A stretch of DNA of 64,000 bases, taken from assembly GCF_050948175.1 (NCBI RefSeq), contig NC_135199.1:5770501-5834500 (forward strand), read 5' to 3'. Positions 13,301-25,522 of this stretch are shown here, piece after piece. The DNA is from Xylocopa sonorina (lineage: Eukaryota > Arthropoda > Insecta > Hymenoptera > Apidae). Numbering within the stretch: position 1 is the first letter of the stretch; the number at the start of each line of letters is the position of its first letter. A model generated the notes under the pieces. It worked only from the letters and a program-made list of their open reading frames with translations, made no database searches and was not told the origin of the DNA. The translations under genes and the position numbers were made by a program.

Positions 13301-16300
13301 GTTAAATGCACCGTTAAGTTATACACGATTTAACATAATCCGACGGTTGTCGTATATAATCGCAGATTCGTAGAGAATCCAGCGAATCCCTTCGATATTA
13401 AGGGATCGATTAAGGGTGAATTAAGATATTCGAGCAGATGTTAAACTAGAGAACTTGTACGCCTGCGCGATCCTTCGCGAGCGACTATATGTAGTGTTTT
13501 CAATTTTAAGTAGCCCTAAAATCCGACTAGTTCTTAATGCCAAGGTAACCACGGGATTAATGGGTGCGTAAATTTTTTATGTCCCATTAAAATGATCGTG
13601 AAAAGGCTGGTACGCACACGGTTGTTTCGCGCTCGCGTTGGCGTCTTCGAGCATTCAAGGCGAAGCCCGGTTCACAGTGATGTTCTGTGCAAAAGACTGA
13701 AACGAGTGCAATTAACGTTACGAGTGCTAGCAGGTCATTATCCGACTGAATCCAGCCTCGTCTCAAAACCGCAAATTACCTGCGTCACGTATACCTACAG
13801 AGATACACTGGCACACGTATACACACGCATCGGAGCATACACGTTATAGATCGCGCGCATAGATCAAATATCCGTAGCACCAGATGAATTAGATATCAAT
13901 AATTAAGCTCGCGAACGTAAAATCGCGTACTATTGCACGCATAGACAGAGGAGTATCTCCATGCTTGTTACAACGCAAGACTCGCAAATTATTTTATATC
14001 GCGATAAGATAAACAGGATTATCTACTACCAAAGATACTATTGCAACAAAGCGTAAGTTTGGAAGTACCGTTATCGAGTAATCGAGTCGCAGAATCGTCG
14101 TTAACGAAGAGGACACCTTTTATCCGATCGATTCCTATTCGTTCTGTGTGGCTGCGCGCAATGATGCGAGATATTCGTGTCAATAATCATCGGGACAAGT
14201 TATGCTGCACGTGTTGCCGCGATCCGTGGCGTTCGTAGGCGATTAAAACGTCTCAGTGTGTACGTCGGAAGTCGGGTAAAGACAAAATCAGGGACGTCTA
14301 GGCGTTGTCACTTGGTTCGCCGAGCCCGATATACAAACCGTGTCGACATAATTATGCTACGCGCCGTCAGGTAGATGAAGCCGATACGGACGTGGGACCA
14401 TTTAAGCGCCTTTAGGAGCATAAATAATCCTATTAAACGTGTCACTGGCTGTGTCAACAATCTGACAGCCAACAAGATAGGAGCCTAGTCGAAGGAACAG
14501 TTAGGTGTGTTCTCTCCCTGTGTATAAGCCTCGATCCATCCGCTCGAAATCAATGCCGGGAAATCATGGGCATGACTTTGTCCGTTGGGGAAAGAAAAAT
14601 TCGTTTAAAGTGCACCGCGTTCAAACAACGTTGTGTAATACAACGGACAGACAGATGTTTATCTTGCCGTCGTGTAAAGCGGAGATCTACCTAAACGAAC
14701 GTACCTCTACTGAAAAGAAATACGCTCTTTTTCGGAGATGTTCCGTTTCCGTAGAAGTCTTTTATTTCCACACCATTCGACTGAAAAAGTTCGATCACTG
14801 CGCGGTGCTCGATCGATTAGATTAGTTACACGTGAATTTTGTAAGTCTTGCTGTGGATTGTTATACTTCCTTCTCTTTTAAATTACGGGCTTAGAAGCGT
14901 ATTAGATTAGTAATGACTATGGGCGAAAATTGAATCACACGCCTACATCTTCATCAGGAGGATTAGAAAAACATACAATTACAGTTAACAGTTATCCTAC
15001 GAACGTACGGTTGTTTATTCGTTTAGATTCCACAAACTACTTCGCTCGAACTCTCTCAACCTGTAGGTAAATATAAGTACACGGAACGCAAGCGATTCGA
15101 GTGTCGTCGAGAAGTCTGTAAACTTAGAAGGAAGCGTGAGTTTCGCTTCTGGAACCGTACAGTACGTAACATATGGGACGATTTTACAGACAGTTCTCAA
15201 TCGTGGATTTTAGTTCGAAGGGAAAACTTGATATTCTCGTAGCTCCCAGATCGAGCACGATTACCCTAGCACTAATATAAGCAATAATTTTTCGGATAAC
15301 TTTTGACCAAACTTTGTGCAAAGCGTTGGCGACGAACCGACTGTAAACCTTGCGATTATACAAATTCGTACCGTGGACCACAAGTTGCAAATAGACAGAA
15401 ATATTCAGGAGCGGCTGATAACCACCGTTCTCTTTGTCTCGTACTTCGCGTGCACCACTGTGCTGCGTCTAACGTAATGTCCGTAGAACTGCGACAGAAT
15501 GTTATTCGTTGGACGAGCACAACCGTCAGTAAACCAAATTAGGAACGTGTGACCGCAAATTAAGATGCGCCTGGCAGTTTCCTCGCTGTGCATGTTGAGT
15601 ATATTGCACTATCTATCCACAAGTACACGTATCTCGGACCACCGTCGCGGCAGCAAATAATTTTCAGTTACACCGACACCCATGTCGCGGTGCAATGCAT
15701 TTTAGAAACCCTTCCCTCTTCTGTACGTATATTTTCGTGGAATCTCAATATAATGATACCAAAGGTGCTCGATATAATAATAAAAAAGTGAAGTGATACC
15801 AGTGCGATTTGTAATTAAAAACTACGCAAACAATTGCCAGTCGTTTGTCGGACACATAATCGAATAAAAATGCGGTTTATCGTCGTGACACTAAGGTGCT
15901 AAAAGCCTGTCAGAATACGAGTTTATTGTACTTGACGGTGGTAGGTCTCGGGAGGAGTATGCGAAGAGAACAGGACTCTTTACGTTGTACACTCTCGAGA
16001 ATTGCATATATTTAAAAACTAGTTTGTAAGAATTTAAGTTGATCACAGTGACCATGCGAAGGCGAACGTATCTTAAATATGATTTCACAAGTATTTGCAC
16101 GTGGTTTCCTAAGATTAGCTGTAAGATGTAGATTCTTTTCGTCTACTTTTTACCTGTTTACATTTAAATATTCACATTTACGAAAACGACTCGACTGCTA
16201 TATTTGAAGTTCAATAACAAACTAAAAATAAATTATGCTAGGCGAGCTACTAAAAATTTCAATGGTAACTTTAACGATGTTCGTTAGAGAGAAATAAAAT

Positions 16301-18299
16301 GTTTTGTTTAAAAAATTTATGATTTTTTTTCCTTTCCCCGGAACAATGACAACGAGGCTTGTAAAACGTATCATGGGACGTTACTGAAAGCTGACAACGA
16401 CGAGTATCGCATGTATTGTCGGTTATTGCCGAGAGCTTATCATCAAGTGCGTACTGAATATTATGCGGGTGCTGTTTAACATTAACTGTAGCCAATACCA
16501 TATAACTTACAATACAGTTCAAAAATATTTTCCAAAAACCCTCTTCTGCTTTTTATTTCTGCTTTTTATTCTCATGTGTCTCCAAAATGATAAAGATATT
16601 TTAGAAATGTACACGACTGGCCAGATAGCAAGCAAACACAATTCATCGACTCTTTAACATGAAATATTTTCAATTATCTATACACGCGACGCAGACCACT
16701 AATATTTGTAATATACGATAAACGAACGGTAGCAATTAATCGATTTGTTCGGATGTTTTACGATAGCGGATGTACTCGAAAAACTGAAGAAATAACCACG
16801 CCAGAAATACAACGCAGCATTCCTATGTGACACGGAGCGGGGGAGGACAGACGCAGACAAGCGGTAAAGATCGATAGAGGTTCGCCGACTCGACAACTGA
16901 CTAAAGTCTATATTCTGCTCGCCGTACTTACTAATGCTTTCGAGCGTAAAAATCATGATTACTTTATGCAACTTTTATTGTTTGCTCAACTGTTCAACCC
17001 GTTGCATTGCGACGCGTCGTGCGTTGAATTTTTGTTCTATCATTTAAAACAAGTGCTCAAGGGGGTTTGGCGTCCTTTAAATCGATAGAAAAAATGGCGG
17101 GAAACTGATCAGGTATTCAACGCGACACCAAATTTAGGCCTTAACACGTACGACCTCTCGCTTGGCCATCAACAACCGGACGATATCTTCACTTTCTATT
17201 TGGATTACCGTTGCGATAAATATAGACGTTTTGTACTCACCAATCTCTCTAACAAGATGATTTTCGACCACTGGTGTTCTCCTCACAGTTGACTTAATCC
17301 GAGTAATGATGTTACTGGCATCGATTATCACAGGGTTTCCGCGTGAACAAGAAAATACCTCGAACTGTCATCGTTGTAGCTGGTACATAAGAAACAGTCG
17401 CAGACACCACACGAACAAAATGAAAATCACTTCTGACGAAAGTCCGATGAAAAACTGAGTCACTTCCCGTGTTCACAACGAGTACGAGTCCGGTTGGTTA
17501 ACGCGGTCGAGCGATCTGTCACAGGTACAAACGGATCGGCAAAATGTGTTTATAAAAAAAAAAAAACAAGGAACATACAATTACATTCTGCGGTGTTCAC
17601 TCTGTGAAACGAGTTCGAACGCGATTTCTAATACGGACGTACTCCGTTCGGTGTTTTGTACGTACGAAGTTTGCACAGCCATCGTCCACTGCAGTCTAGC
17701 GACACCTAACACGTAACTATATCGATATATCGATATTTTTCCAAAGACACGCTACGATGCCATCTTCTGATCGGTTCGTAACGATGGCGTCTCATCTTCG
17801 CGCGTGTCGCGGTTTTACGATGCTTGTTTAGCTTCGATCATCGGAGTTCAGGTGTTTGCAAATTAACTGGTTACGATCAGCGGCGACCAGTGACCTCGGT
17901 AGTTTCTCCAGTAGCTGTTTTATTTTGTTCAGCGATCGTTCTCTCATCGGTTTGTTTCGTTTGTCTTGTAGCATGTCGTTGACGATCTCCAAAGGTCAGT
18001 CACGTTTGTAAAATCACCTGACAACACAATTACGAGCATGAACCACGATAAATTACTATTTCCAGAAACAGAAGGAGGGAGGGGTGTATGTATGTTAATT
18101 ACATTATCCGTCAAATTATGTTCAAGTCGTTAGGTGCGTGTTTCAGAATGCATGGATGATCTCATAGACGAACGTAACATTTCTGTCTTTCGATAAATTT
18201 CTTTTCAACCGTAGCTCGATTCTCGAACGTTTAACAGCGTAACTACTTTCGATATTTTCATCGAGATACCGTACAACGATCAACCAACGAGAATAGCAC

Positions 18300-19650
18300 G
18301 GCAATTAATACTCGGATTCACTAAACATCTCTGCGTTTAATTTCATTTCTGGACGGTTGAATGTAAAATGCGTACGACGTGAATCGTGGACAAGGCCTCA
18401 GTAGTCGCGCGTGCGATAGCACGTTCGAAGCTAACCCATACGCGCGTCGACGAAAAACGCGATTGGCTTTTCCGCGCCAGGCAGCACACCGCGGATTACT
18501 CAAACAACGTTAACGCATATCCGACTTGTGTATCGCACATCCGTGTTCGACTGAAACGTCTGCACGTTTACTCCATCGATTAGATCGACAATGCGGATGT
18601 CAGTGGATCGTTCCAGCATCGGTAACGGCGGATGGAATCGTGTGACACGATCTACACATAGTTTTCCTACCCCATTCAAGGCTTTTCCCTCGGGCTCGTG
18701 TGCTTCCGAATGTTCACGAGAGAGTTGGTTCGCTCATCACCAAATCGCGACGCGAAATGTTAGCGAGCCGCGCGGATGCGTGCAGGGAGAACGCACATAA
18801 CAACGAATGGACGGAGCCGCTGTTGGCCGACTGCCGACGGTCGAACGCGCTCGGTTCCCAACGATCAGCTGATCGGCACGCGCGCTACTATGGTAACCAA
18901 CATCAGCGGACTCCGATAGGGTTGCACGCGCACACACGACTTTTAGAGGGCGCTCCGCACGCCAGTCACGGCGATACTGATCCGATAATGTGTACGTGCG
19001 TCGATGGATTTCATGCGTGCGCGCGCACACACGTGGTTTAGAAGACGAACGTGCGCGGTATGTGTACGTACTGTCCATAAACGGGGAAATGCGGTGGATG
19101 ACGGCGATGATAATCGGCGAACTAAAGTAAAAATCGAGGAGAAAAAAAGACTACCTTTCGTCCTCTCCGTTTCTATATTTCCTTTCGTTCCGTTGCTCGT
19201 TCTTTTCTCTCTCTTTTCCGCGATCGGAACGCGACACGCAACGTCACTAAAAGGACCTGGAGGACCACGACCGCGTGCAGTCGCAATCGGTTGATTCGAA
19301 ATACTGCGTGACTTGTTACGAGATCGACGCCGGTGACCGTATCTGACAGGGAGGAAAATCACGAGGTAATCGTGGCGTGAGCGGCAACGTACGCCATCCG
19401 TTCGTGTCGGCAGTCGGGTATGCACTGCCTTTCTTAGTCGCCGGTTGGTTCTCGATCCTCGACTCTGTTCGTTTGACTCGCTCGCCTGCTCGCACGGCCT
19501 CCATCCCCGTATCGCGCTACACGCCGACGTTCCGTACACGATGGTGGCGCACGACTTACCCGCCGATCTGCCCCTCGTACAATTTGTATTATTACTAATA
19601 CTATATTTATCTGCCTTTCGTCCCCTACTCCCGTTTCTCCATCGGATTCT
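18300..19650. other. CpG-dense block at the edge of the GC-rich domain
   Basis: CpG dinucleotides are especially dense here and stop codons are scarce, so long open frames appear on both strands, including a 252-codon minus-strand frame at 18943-19701. Neither strand gives a recognisable protein. Position and composition would fit a CpG-rich promoter or 5' UTR for a gene running left, but no exon confirms this. Confidence 0.4.
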
Positions 19651-20720
19651 TATTTGTCCGATAATATCGTAAATACTAGACACTCGAAAAAGTATAAACA
19701 TCGTCGTTAACTATTATTATTTAACCACATCTATTTCCAGTTCGGTCTTATCGACGTCGAATATAATATTCGTATTTTAACAGTTGTCTAAATAAATGTT
19801 GGCATGCGTTGTCTTTGGTTTCAATTAAAAATTATTTTTGTACCTTTCTTGCGAGTCATTTAATGAATTTATTTTGATCTGCGCGCAATAAATATGGGAC
19901 CAAATTTATATGTAAGAGTTCCGCTGAAACGAACAAAATTAGATGGATGAAATATGTCTAATATTTAAATAAGATACGGAAGATTAAAAATGAGACAGCA
20001 AAATAATATCAATAATAACCTGAAAGTATAATAAATCATGTAATTTGTATATAATCAGTACTCAGCATATAAATAAATAAATAACCACACCTGTTTAAAA
20101 GCGCGGCTTTGAATCGTGGATAGACTCCCACGATATAGATTTTTATTTTAGATACCTATTCTTCTGTAATCAATCACTAATATAAATATTAGTTTTGTTT
20201 TCTTTAATTATTATTTTCTTTCATCTACCAACCAATCTACATATAAGAATATTATAAATTTCATACATCTTTTAAATTTTATATAACAACAAATTAATAT
20301 TTTTCTAAAATCATATATATGATATAAAACATACGACGTAACATATATTTGAATTTTATGTTTATCTTTCACCTTGTTTTATTTGAGAAAAAAAGTGAAC
20401 ATTTAATAAACTACTTGACATTTATTATATCTCTGTATTTTAGAAACATAAACAAAATAAAATAAGATAAAACATAATTATAAATAAATAGGAAAATATT
20501 TAAACAACTATTCCTTCGAAATAAAGAATTAATCGCGCGTATATTTTATATAAAATTGAGATCATACAGGTTTATGGCGACATCTGTCATCGTAGTAATG
20601 AAACAGTTTACTCATCGTAAAGTATCTATTAAGAAAACAGTGGAAAGCTGGTAACACATAATAATATTATAGTAATAGATAATTACCAAATAATATTAGT
20701 AATTATTAATGCAGTAAAGG
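19651..20720. other. AT-rich downstream region of the reductase gene
   Basis: The sequence is very AT-rich and has no open frame of note on either strand. TTTATT hexamers (AATAAA on the minus strand), for example at 20421, could serve as polyadenylation signals for the reductase gene that ends at 20721. No further reductase exon is visible here. Confidence 0.55.
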
Positions 20721-23313
20721 TCAGCCAGACCAAAAGAAGCTTATGAAAATTGTAGTGATCCATAGGAGTAACAGTAATAATACTACTACAATTGTATAAT
20801 GAATAATACGGAGCCTATAATACAAAAAAAAAATATATACATATATATACACATTATTTCATTAAACAATTATATACAATAAATATAGATATCATATAAT
20901 TCTAAAATCAAACAAATAATGTAATTAAAGCTTACCTGTTGAACGTATCCCAAGCAGAGCAAATAATATTGCAAACATAATCTGCTGGTATTACATGTGC
21001 ATTATACTCTGGTATGCAATGAAATGTATGTACTACACCCAAATAAACTCCTAAAGTTGCACCCGTAGCTCCAGTCTTATTGTTTATCCATGCTACAATT
21101 GGATCTTTATTTGTTGCAATCATAATACTAGGCCGTACAATACAAACTGGAAAGTCGTCACTACATTTTAGAACAAGATTTTCTGCTACTGCTTTACTAA
21201 ACACATATGTATTAGGCCACATATTTTTAAGCAATCTGTTATAAACAATTTGCAATTAATTATTTTTATGCAAAAATTTCAAATATATAACTGTATTTAA
21301 ATCATCCTTACAGAGGGGTGATTTGGTCAAGTATTTTATCATCCAAAATGTCTATTAATGTTAATAGTTTGTCTCCATCAATAGCATCTTTGTAATGTAT
21401 TTCATTGATAGTTTTATGCCCAGGATGAGCAAATACAGTTGACACATATACAAACACCTATAAATGTTACTGTTTAAAGATATTAATAATTATTTATGTG
21501 CTTGTCTATGGAAAACAATGTTATTATACCTTGAAATTTGGTAGTTGTTTTGTAAATGTTAACAAAAATTTCGTGCTTCTAACATTAACATTTGTAATTG
21601 CACGAATTTTCCTAAGAAAGCTAACATCTGCAGCTGCATGAAAGATGATGTTTGTATCTTTCAAAATATTCTTATCTTCCGGTGACAATCCATATTCTTC
21701 TTTCGTTCCATCACCTTCCAACATCACTACTTTGCTTAAGAAATTTGGTTGCTTACGTCTTAGTTTATCATATATCTAAAAAACTTAATACATACATATT
21801 TAATTTACCTTTGCACATGGTCGTTCTTTTTGTTATTTTACTTACTGCAGAATCAAAATTCTCCTTCAATCGATCTGATGCGAACTTTCCCTTTTTTGGT
21901 CTTACTATCGAATAAAGTTTTGATATATCTGAACAAGACCTGCAAATATACATACAATAAGCAACACAAGCAAATAAAATTGTACAAAATATAATGGAAA
22001 TTTAATATAATAATTTTATGTTAAGAATGACAAGAAAATAAAAAGTTAAGTTTCAGATCATTCTTTCTTAATTTCACCTTGAACCAATAAAATAATTTTC
22101 TTCATTCAAAACATTAGATCTTAATTGTTTTCATATAAAGGGTATCCCCGACTGTTGACACAACATTGTCACAATAAAACCATTGTGACGTTACTTGCGA
22201 CATCACTTCTTTCGACTCGACCATCTCGTTGATGGTTGTGATGGCACGCGGCAACACAACATTCTGAAGCACTAGTGGATCACACCTGTTATATGTTCAT
22301 TCATGAATTTTTTAACCAGTGGCGTAGGATGACATTTGATAACTCATTCAGCTCTTACCCTTTAGTTCTTTTCCAATTCAAATTGCACAATACGTACTAT
22401 TCATTATTTGTAAATATATATTAATTAACAAAGTTGTGTTATCGGGATGTATATTTCAATAGTTTTATTCTATTTACTTGTATATTTCCCGCTTTAGAGG
22501 TAAGACAGAGAAGATGTATGAGAAAGCTATAAGAAAGAGTGAGACAGACGATACCAACCCTACTTTGGAACCCGTGGCGCCATCTCTGTGAAAAGTGCTC
22601 AAACTGGTCGCACATCGTTATCGACAGCGAAGTAAACTACTGAAGACAACTAGCGCCATCTCTTGGAGAAGCACTGAAACAAGTCGGTAATTAGTTTCAG
22701 TACTCTCCCCAGAGATGGCGTTAGTTGTCCTCAGTAGTTTACTTCGCTATCGATAACGATGTGCGACCAGTTTGAGCACTTTTCACAGAGATGGCGCCAG
22801 AGGTTCTTCAGTAGGGTAGGTAACATCTGTCTCACTCTTCCCTATAGCTTTCGTATATATCTTTCTCTCTCTTACCCCTAAAGCGGGAAATATACAGGAA
22901 ATTGCAATGGAGCTAGTGAAGTATACAGGAAAATACAATAAAACTACTAAAATATACAATAAATCATAATAAAACCACTGAAATATACAAGAATTTGCAA
23001 TAAAACTATTGAAATATACAATAAATTACAATACAACTAATAATAAGTACAATAAATTGCAATATATTAGTTTTATTATAATTTATTATATATTTCCTTA
23101 GTTTGCTGTGTTATCTGGGATATTAAGAAATTGAATGATTACAAAAGTAATGACAATAAATTACCGGAGTAACTTTTCGACGAGTAGTTTTTCCAGGAAG
23201 CCTGTCCCTCCTGTTACTAAAATGTTAGTATGGGCAAAAAATTCAGCTACATCACTTTTTTTGTTCTGAAGTGGTTCAATAAAATCCACTATCTCACTTC
23301 CTTCTGGTGTCAT
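20721..23313 (-). CDS. Short fatty acyl-CoA reductase-like protein with C-terminal membrane tail
   Basis: There are six coding exons with consistent phases: 23165-23313, 21846-21939, 21530-21775, 21312-21457, 20936-21235 and 20721-20814, giving about 342 residues. The protein is the NAD(P)-binding Rossmann part of the fatty acyl-CoA reductase family, which reduces fatty acyl-CoA to fatty alcohol at ER or peroxisomal membranes. Visible family marks are the nucleotide-binding motif TGGTGF near residue 35, a central IIFHAAADVSF, and the catalytic Tyr-x-x-x-Lys in TYVFSKAVAE. Usual family members are about 500 residues with a second conserved C-terminal domain. Here, soon after the Rossmann domain ends (AWDTFNR), the last exon encodes one hydrophobic helix (VVVLLLLLLW) and stops. 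That exon has a strong polypyrimidine acceptor, so it looks genuine. Possible readings are a real short form, an alternative transcript or a decaying duplicate. Its first intron carries a foldback element. Confidence 0.8.
22168..22189. repeat. Small perfect hairpin in reductase intron 1
   Basis: GTCACAAT and its reverse complement ATTGTGAC are separated by six bases. It lies in a locally GC-richer patch of the intron. No function is evident. Confidence 0.4.
22457..22917. mobile_element. Foldback (large inverted-repeat) element in reductase intron 1
   Basis: Two arms of about 200 bp, 22480-22680 and 22694-22897, are near-perfect reverse complements around a 13-bp loop. Each arm contains TGGCGCCA-like and GCGCCATCTC blocks and ends in the same AT-rich sub-repeat of 31 bp, one copy on the left (about 22457-22487) and six on the right. 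There is no coding capacity, so it would be non-autonomous. The architecture resembles foldback elements or long-stem MITEs. A diverged partial copy of the arm is found at 40261-40324. The outer limits and any target-site duplication are uncertain. Confidence 0.75.
22887..23072 (+). repeat. Six-unit 31-bp tandem repeat at the foldback's right end
   Basis: Six diverged units with an exact 31-bp period start at 22887, 22918, 22949, 22980, 23011 and 23042. The shared core is GAAATATACA, then a variable AAT-rich middle, then ATAAAACTAT. The first unit overlaps the end of the inverted-repeat arm, and an inverted unit caps the left arm, so the array belongs to the element. Confidence 0.8.
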
Positions 23314-25522
23314 GTTGACGTCCTACTTGTAACATTCAGTACAAGTACACGATTTAGAATATCTGTCAATGACTTATTCTATTAAACAATATTTTTATTA
23401 AGAGATCTGCTAGAGAAATGATCGGCTGCAAATATTCATTAAAAAAATAATTAAGAATGCATTTAATAAAACCAGACAGAATATCAACAATTCTTCGAAC
23501 CGCGAACGCTAGGGAAAATAAAGTTTACATTTCTTAATCGTTTCCCTTTTAAAAATTTCCTCCTCTTTAGAAGTTCCTTATTAAGAAATAGCAAATTATT
23601 ATACGTTCGATATCATTCTAATGAAGTATACATATATATACTTTATAAATTTCAATTAACAGCATTTTGATTATTATGGATTATTGCTCACTATTTGTTT
23701 TTTTTTTCTTTTGCACATATGTTACTTTCTCTTCTCTTTACCATTTTGAATCGAGCACAATATTATTAGAACAAAAAATTAAGTGACAATCGTTAGTGAC
23801 ATTTACCTCAACTTCAATGATGTTACAAAGTAATGTGAAATCCCTTATATAAATGTATGTAGTTATAATATATACTTATTCATATAATATTCGCATTTAT
23901 TTGTTATATATACAGTTATATTACTTATTAGCACGAAAAATGTTAAGCGTGTGCAAGTAAATTAATAAAATAAATGTCATGAAAATGTATTTAAACATTT
24001 AGTTTTCAATTCATATAAAATTCTTTGTACTAATAATTAATATAGTCTTGTAATTGTGATTTCAAACATATTCCTGGAATTTTCGCAAGTTGTGTAACAT
24101 TATCGTGAATCTTACCCGAGCCGACCAATCTCCTCTCAAACCGTCACAACTATTTATACACTACTATTATATTTCGTAAATGTTACACCAATATGGTTGA
24201 ACATAAACTTATATCATTTATAAGGGTTATCTGCCAACACCACTTTCTCATATTTAACGGGATGTACCTTTGAACTAGTCATGAAATGTAAAGCAGATAA
24301 TTAATTAATTCATTCATTAAATTAGTTAAATTGGAATATTATGAACTGTTAACGATTCATATGAAAGTCATCGCAGCAACAAAGTTATCAGATAGCACAA
24401 CTAAATGTTTTGCAAACATTCAATTAGTAAATACATCTCCGTTTACGTAATAATCAGCAACTTGCACTATTAATAGGCAGATTAATATTTATCAAGAATG
24501 TAAATTAATTGAACTATGCAATTAAGTAACACAACAATATCAATGATGCATATGCTGAAATAATTCTATTATAATGTGATACGTGAAAAAGTGGTTCAAG
24601 TAGAGAGAAGAAAGATTGAAGAACGTCTATATTGTAGACTCCTAAACTTCCTCAGCATAAATGGGACCGAAAAATATACGAGTATGTAAGCATGCCCTTA
24701 ACGATTTCGTAATTTTTTATTAACATTTAAATAAAATTCAGCATCAATTTCCAAAAAGCAGAGTTAAATTTTTAAATATACAGTTCACATAAAATTTATT
24801 CTACCAATTTAGTTATAATAATACATATGCTTCGTTTAATAAGGATGTCGTATATACAATACAATACATTATGGAATGCTATATATTACTAACAAATAAA
24901 ATGTGTATATATAAAACTACATATAAATTAGCGAAAATATATAATATTCACTGTACCGAACAATGAACCACTGCCTATGGATTTTAATTATGCAAAACTA
25001 TTGTGTATGACAAGATAACAAAAAACCAAGCAGTATTAATTACCATACTATTACCGTACTATCTGTGTAATATTTTGTTTTTCGTTGTTCTCGGTGCTCA
25101 ATATAGATGTATCTACCACAGTATTGGTATTTTTATTACTTATTTCTATTAAAAACAGCGAAGGTGAAAAAATACTGTAAAATAGTTTTAGATATTTGTT
25201 ACAAATAATAATATATTCTCCAATATTTCACGTATGGAGAATAAATAAAAACAAATATATTGCATAGAACTAAATTTTCCTCCATTACTGTTGCACAGTG
25301 CCCTACATTTATTAACGCGCAGCGTCTTTAACAATTTATACACAATTAATTTATCCATATATTTAACTTTCAATTGTCGTGTTGATAAATACACAATTTG
25401 AAAAACATATGTATATATTATATATTCAATTTCAGTATCTTCTAATTTGAAATGAATTTGTGAAACATATACATTAAATAACAAATATAAACAGTAATAG
25501 CAATTTCAGGGAAAAAATACGC
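23314..25522. other. AT-rich spacer between reductase 5' end and WASHC2 3' end
   Basis: This is very AT-rich DNA with no recognisable exon on either strand. It should contain the reductase promoter and 5' UTR on the left and the WASHC2 3' UTR on the right. TTTATT hexamers near 25.13 and 25.31 kb are possible WASHC2 polyadenylation signals on the minus strand. Confidence 0.55.

Larger units (their letters stand above)
1..18300. other. CpG-rich region, no supported gene
   Basis: I find no stretch here with protein-like content that also has matching splice signals. Open frames of 60-179 codons occur on both strands, but they look like by-products of CpG-rich, stop-poor DNA: rich in Arg and Ser and not recognisable. 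Only small simple repeats stand out (GGA repeat near 3.15 kb, CTGG repeat near 7.29 kb, a 17-T run at 10142-10158, a 13-A run near 17.56 kb). The region could be intergenic or a very long intron. Confidence 0.6.

Noticed and set aside
17134..17331. Minus-strand frame with IITRIKSTVRRTPVVEN, slightly like the start of serine racemase/threonine dehydratase
   Set aside because: A GTGAGT donor is present, but no following exon with the pyridoxal-phosphate lysine region was found, and a stop lies closely upstream. The likeness is too short to support a gene.
18943..19701. 252-codon minus-strand open frame
   Set aside because: Arg/Ser-rich with no domain, in CpG-dense DNA where several frames are open by chance.
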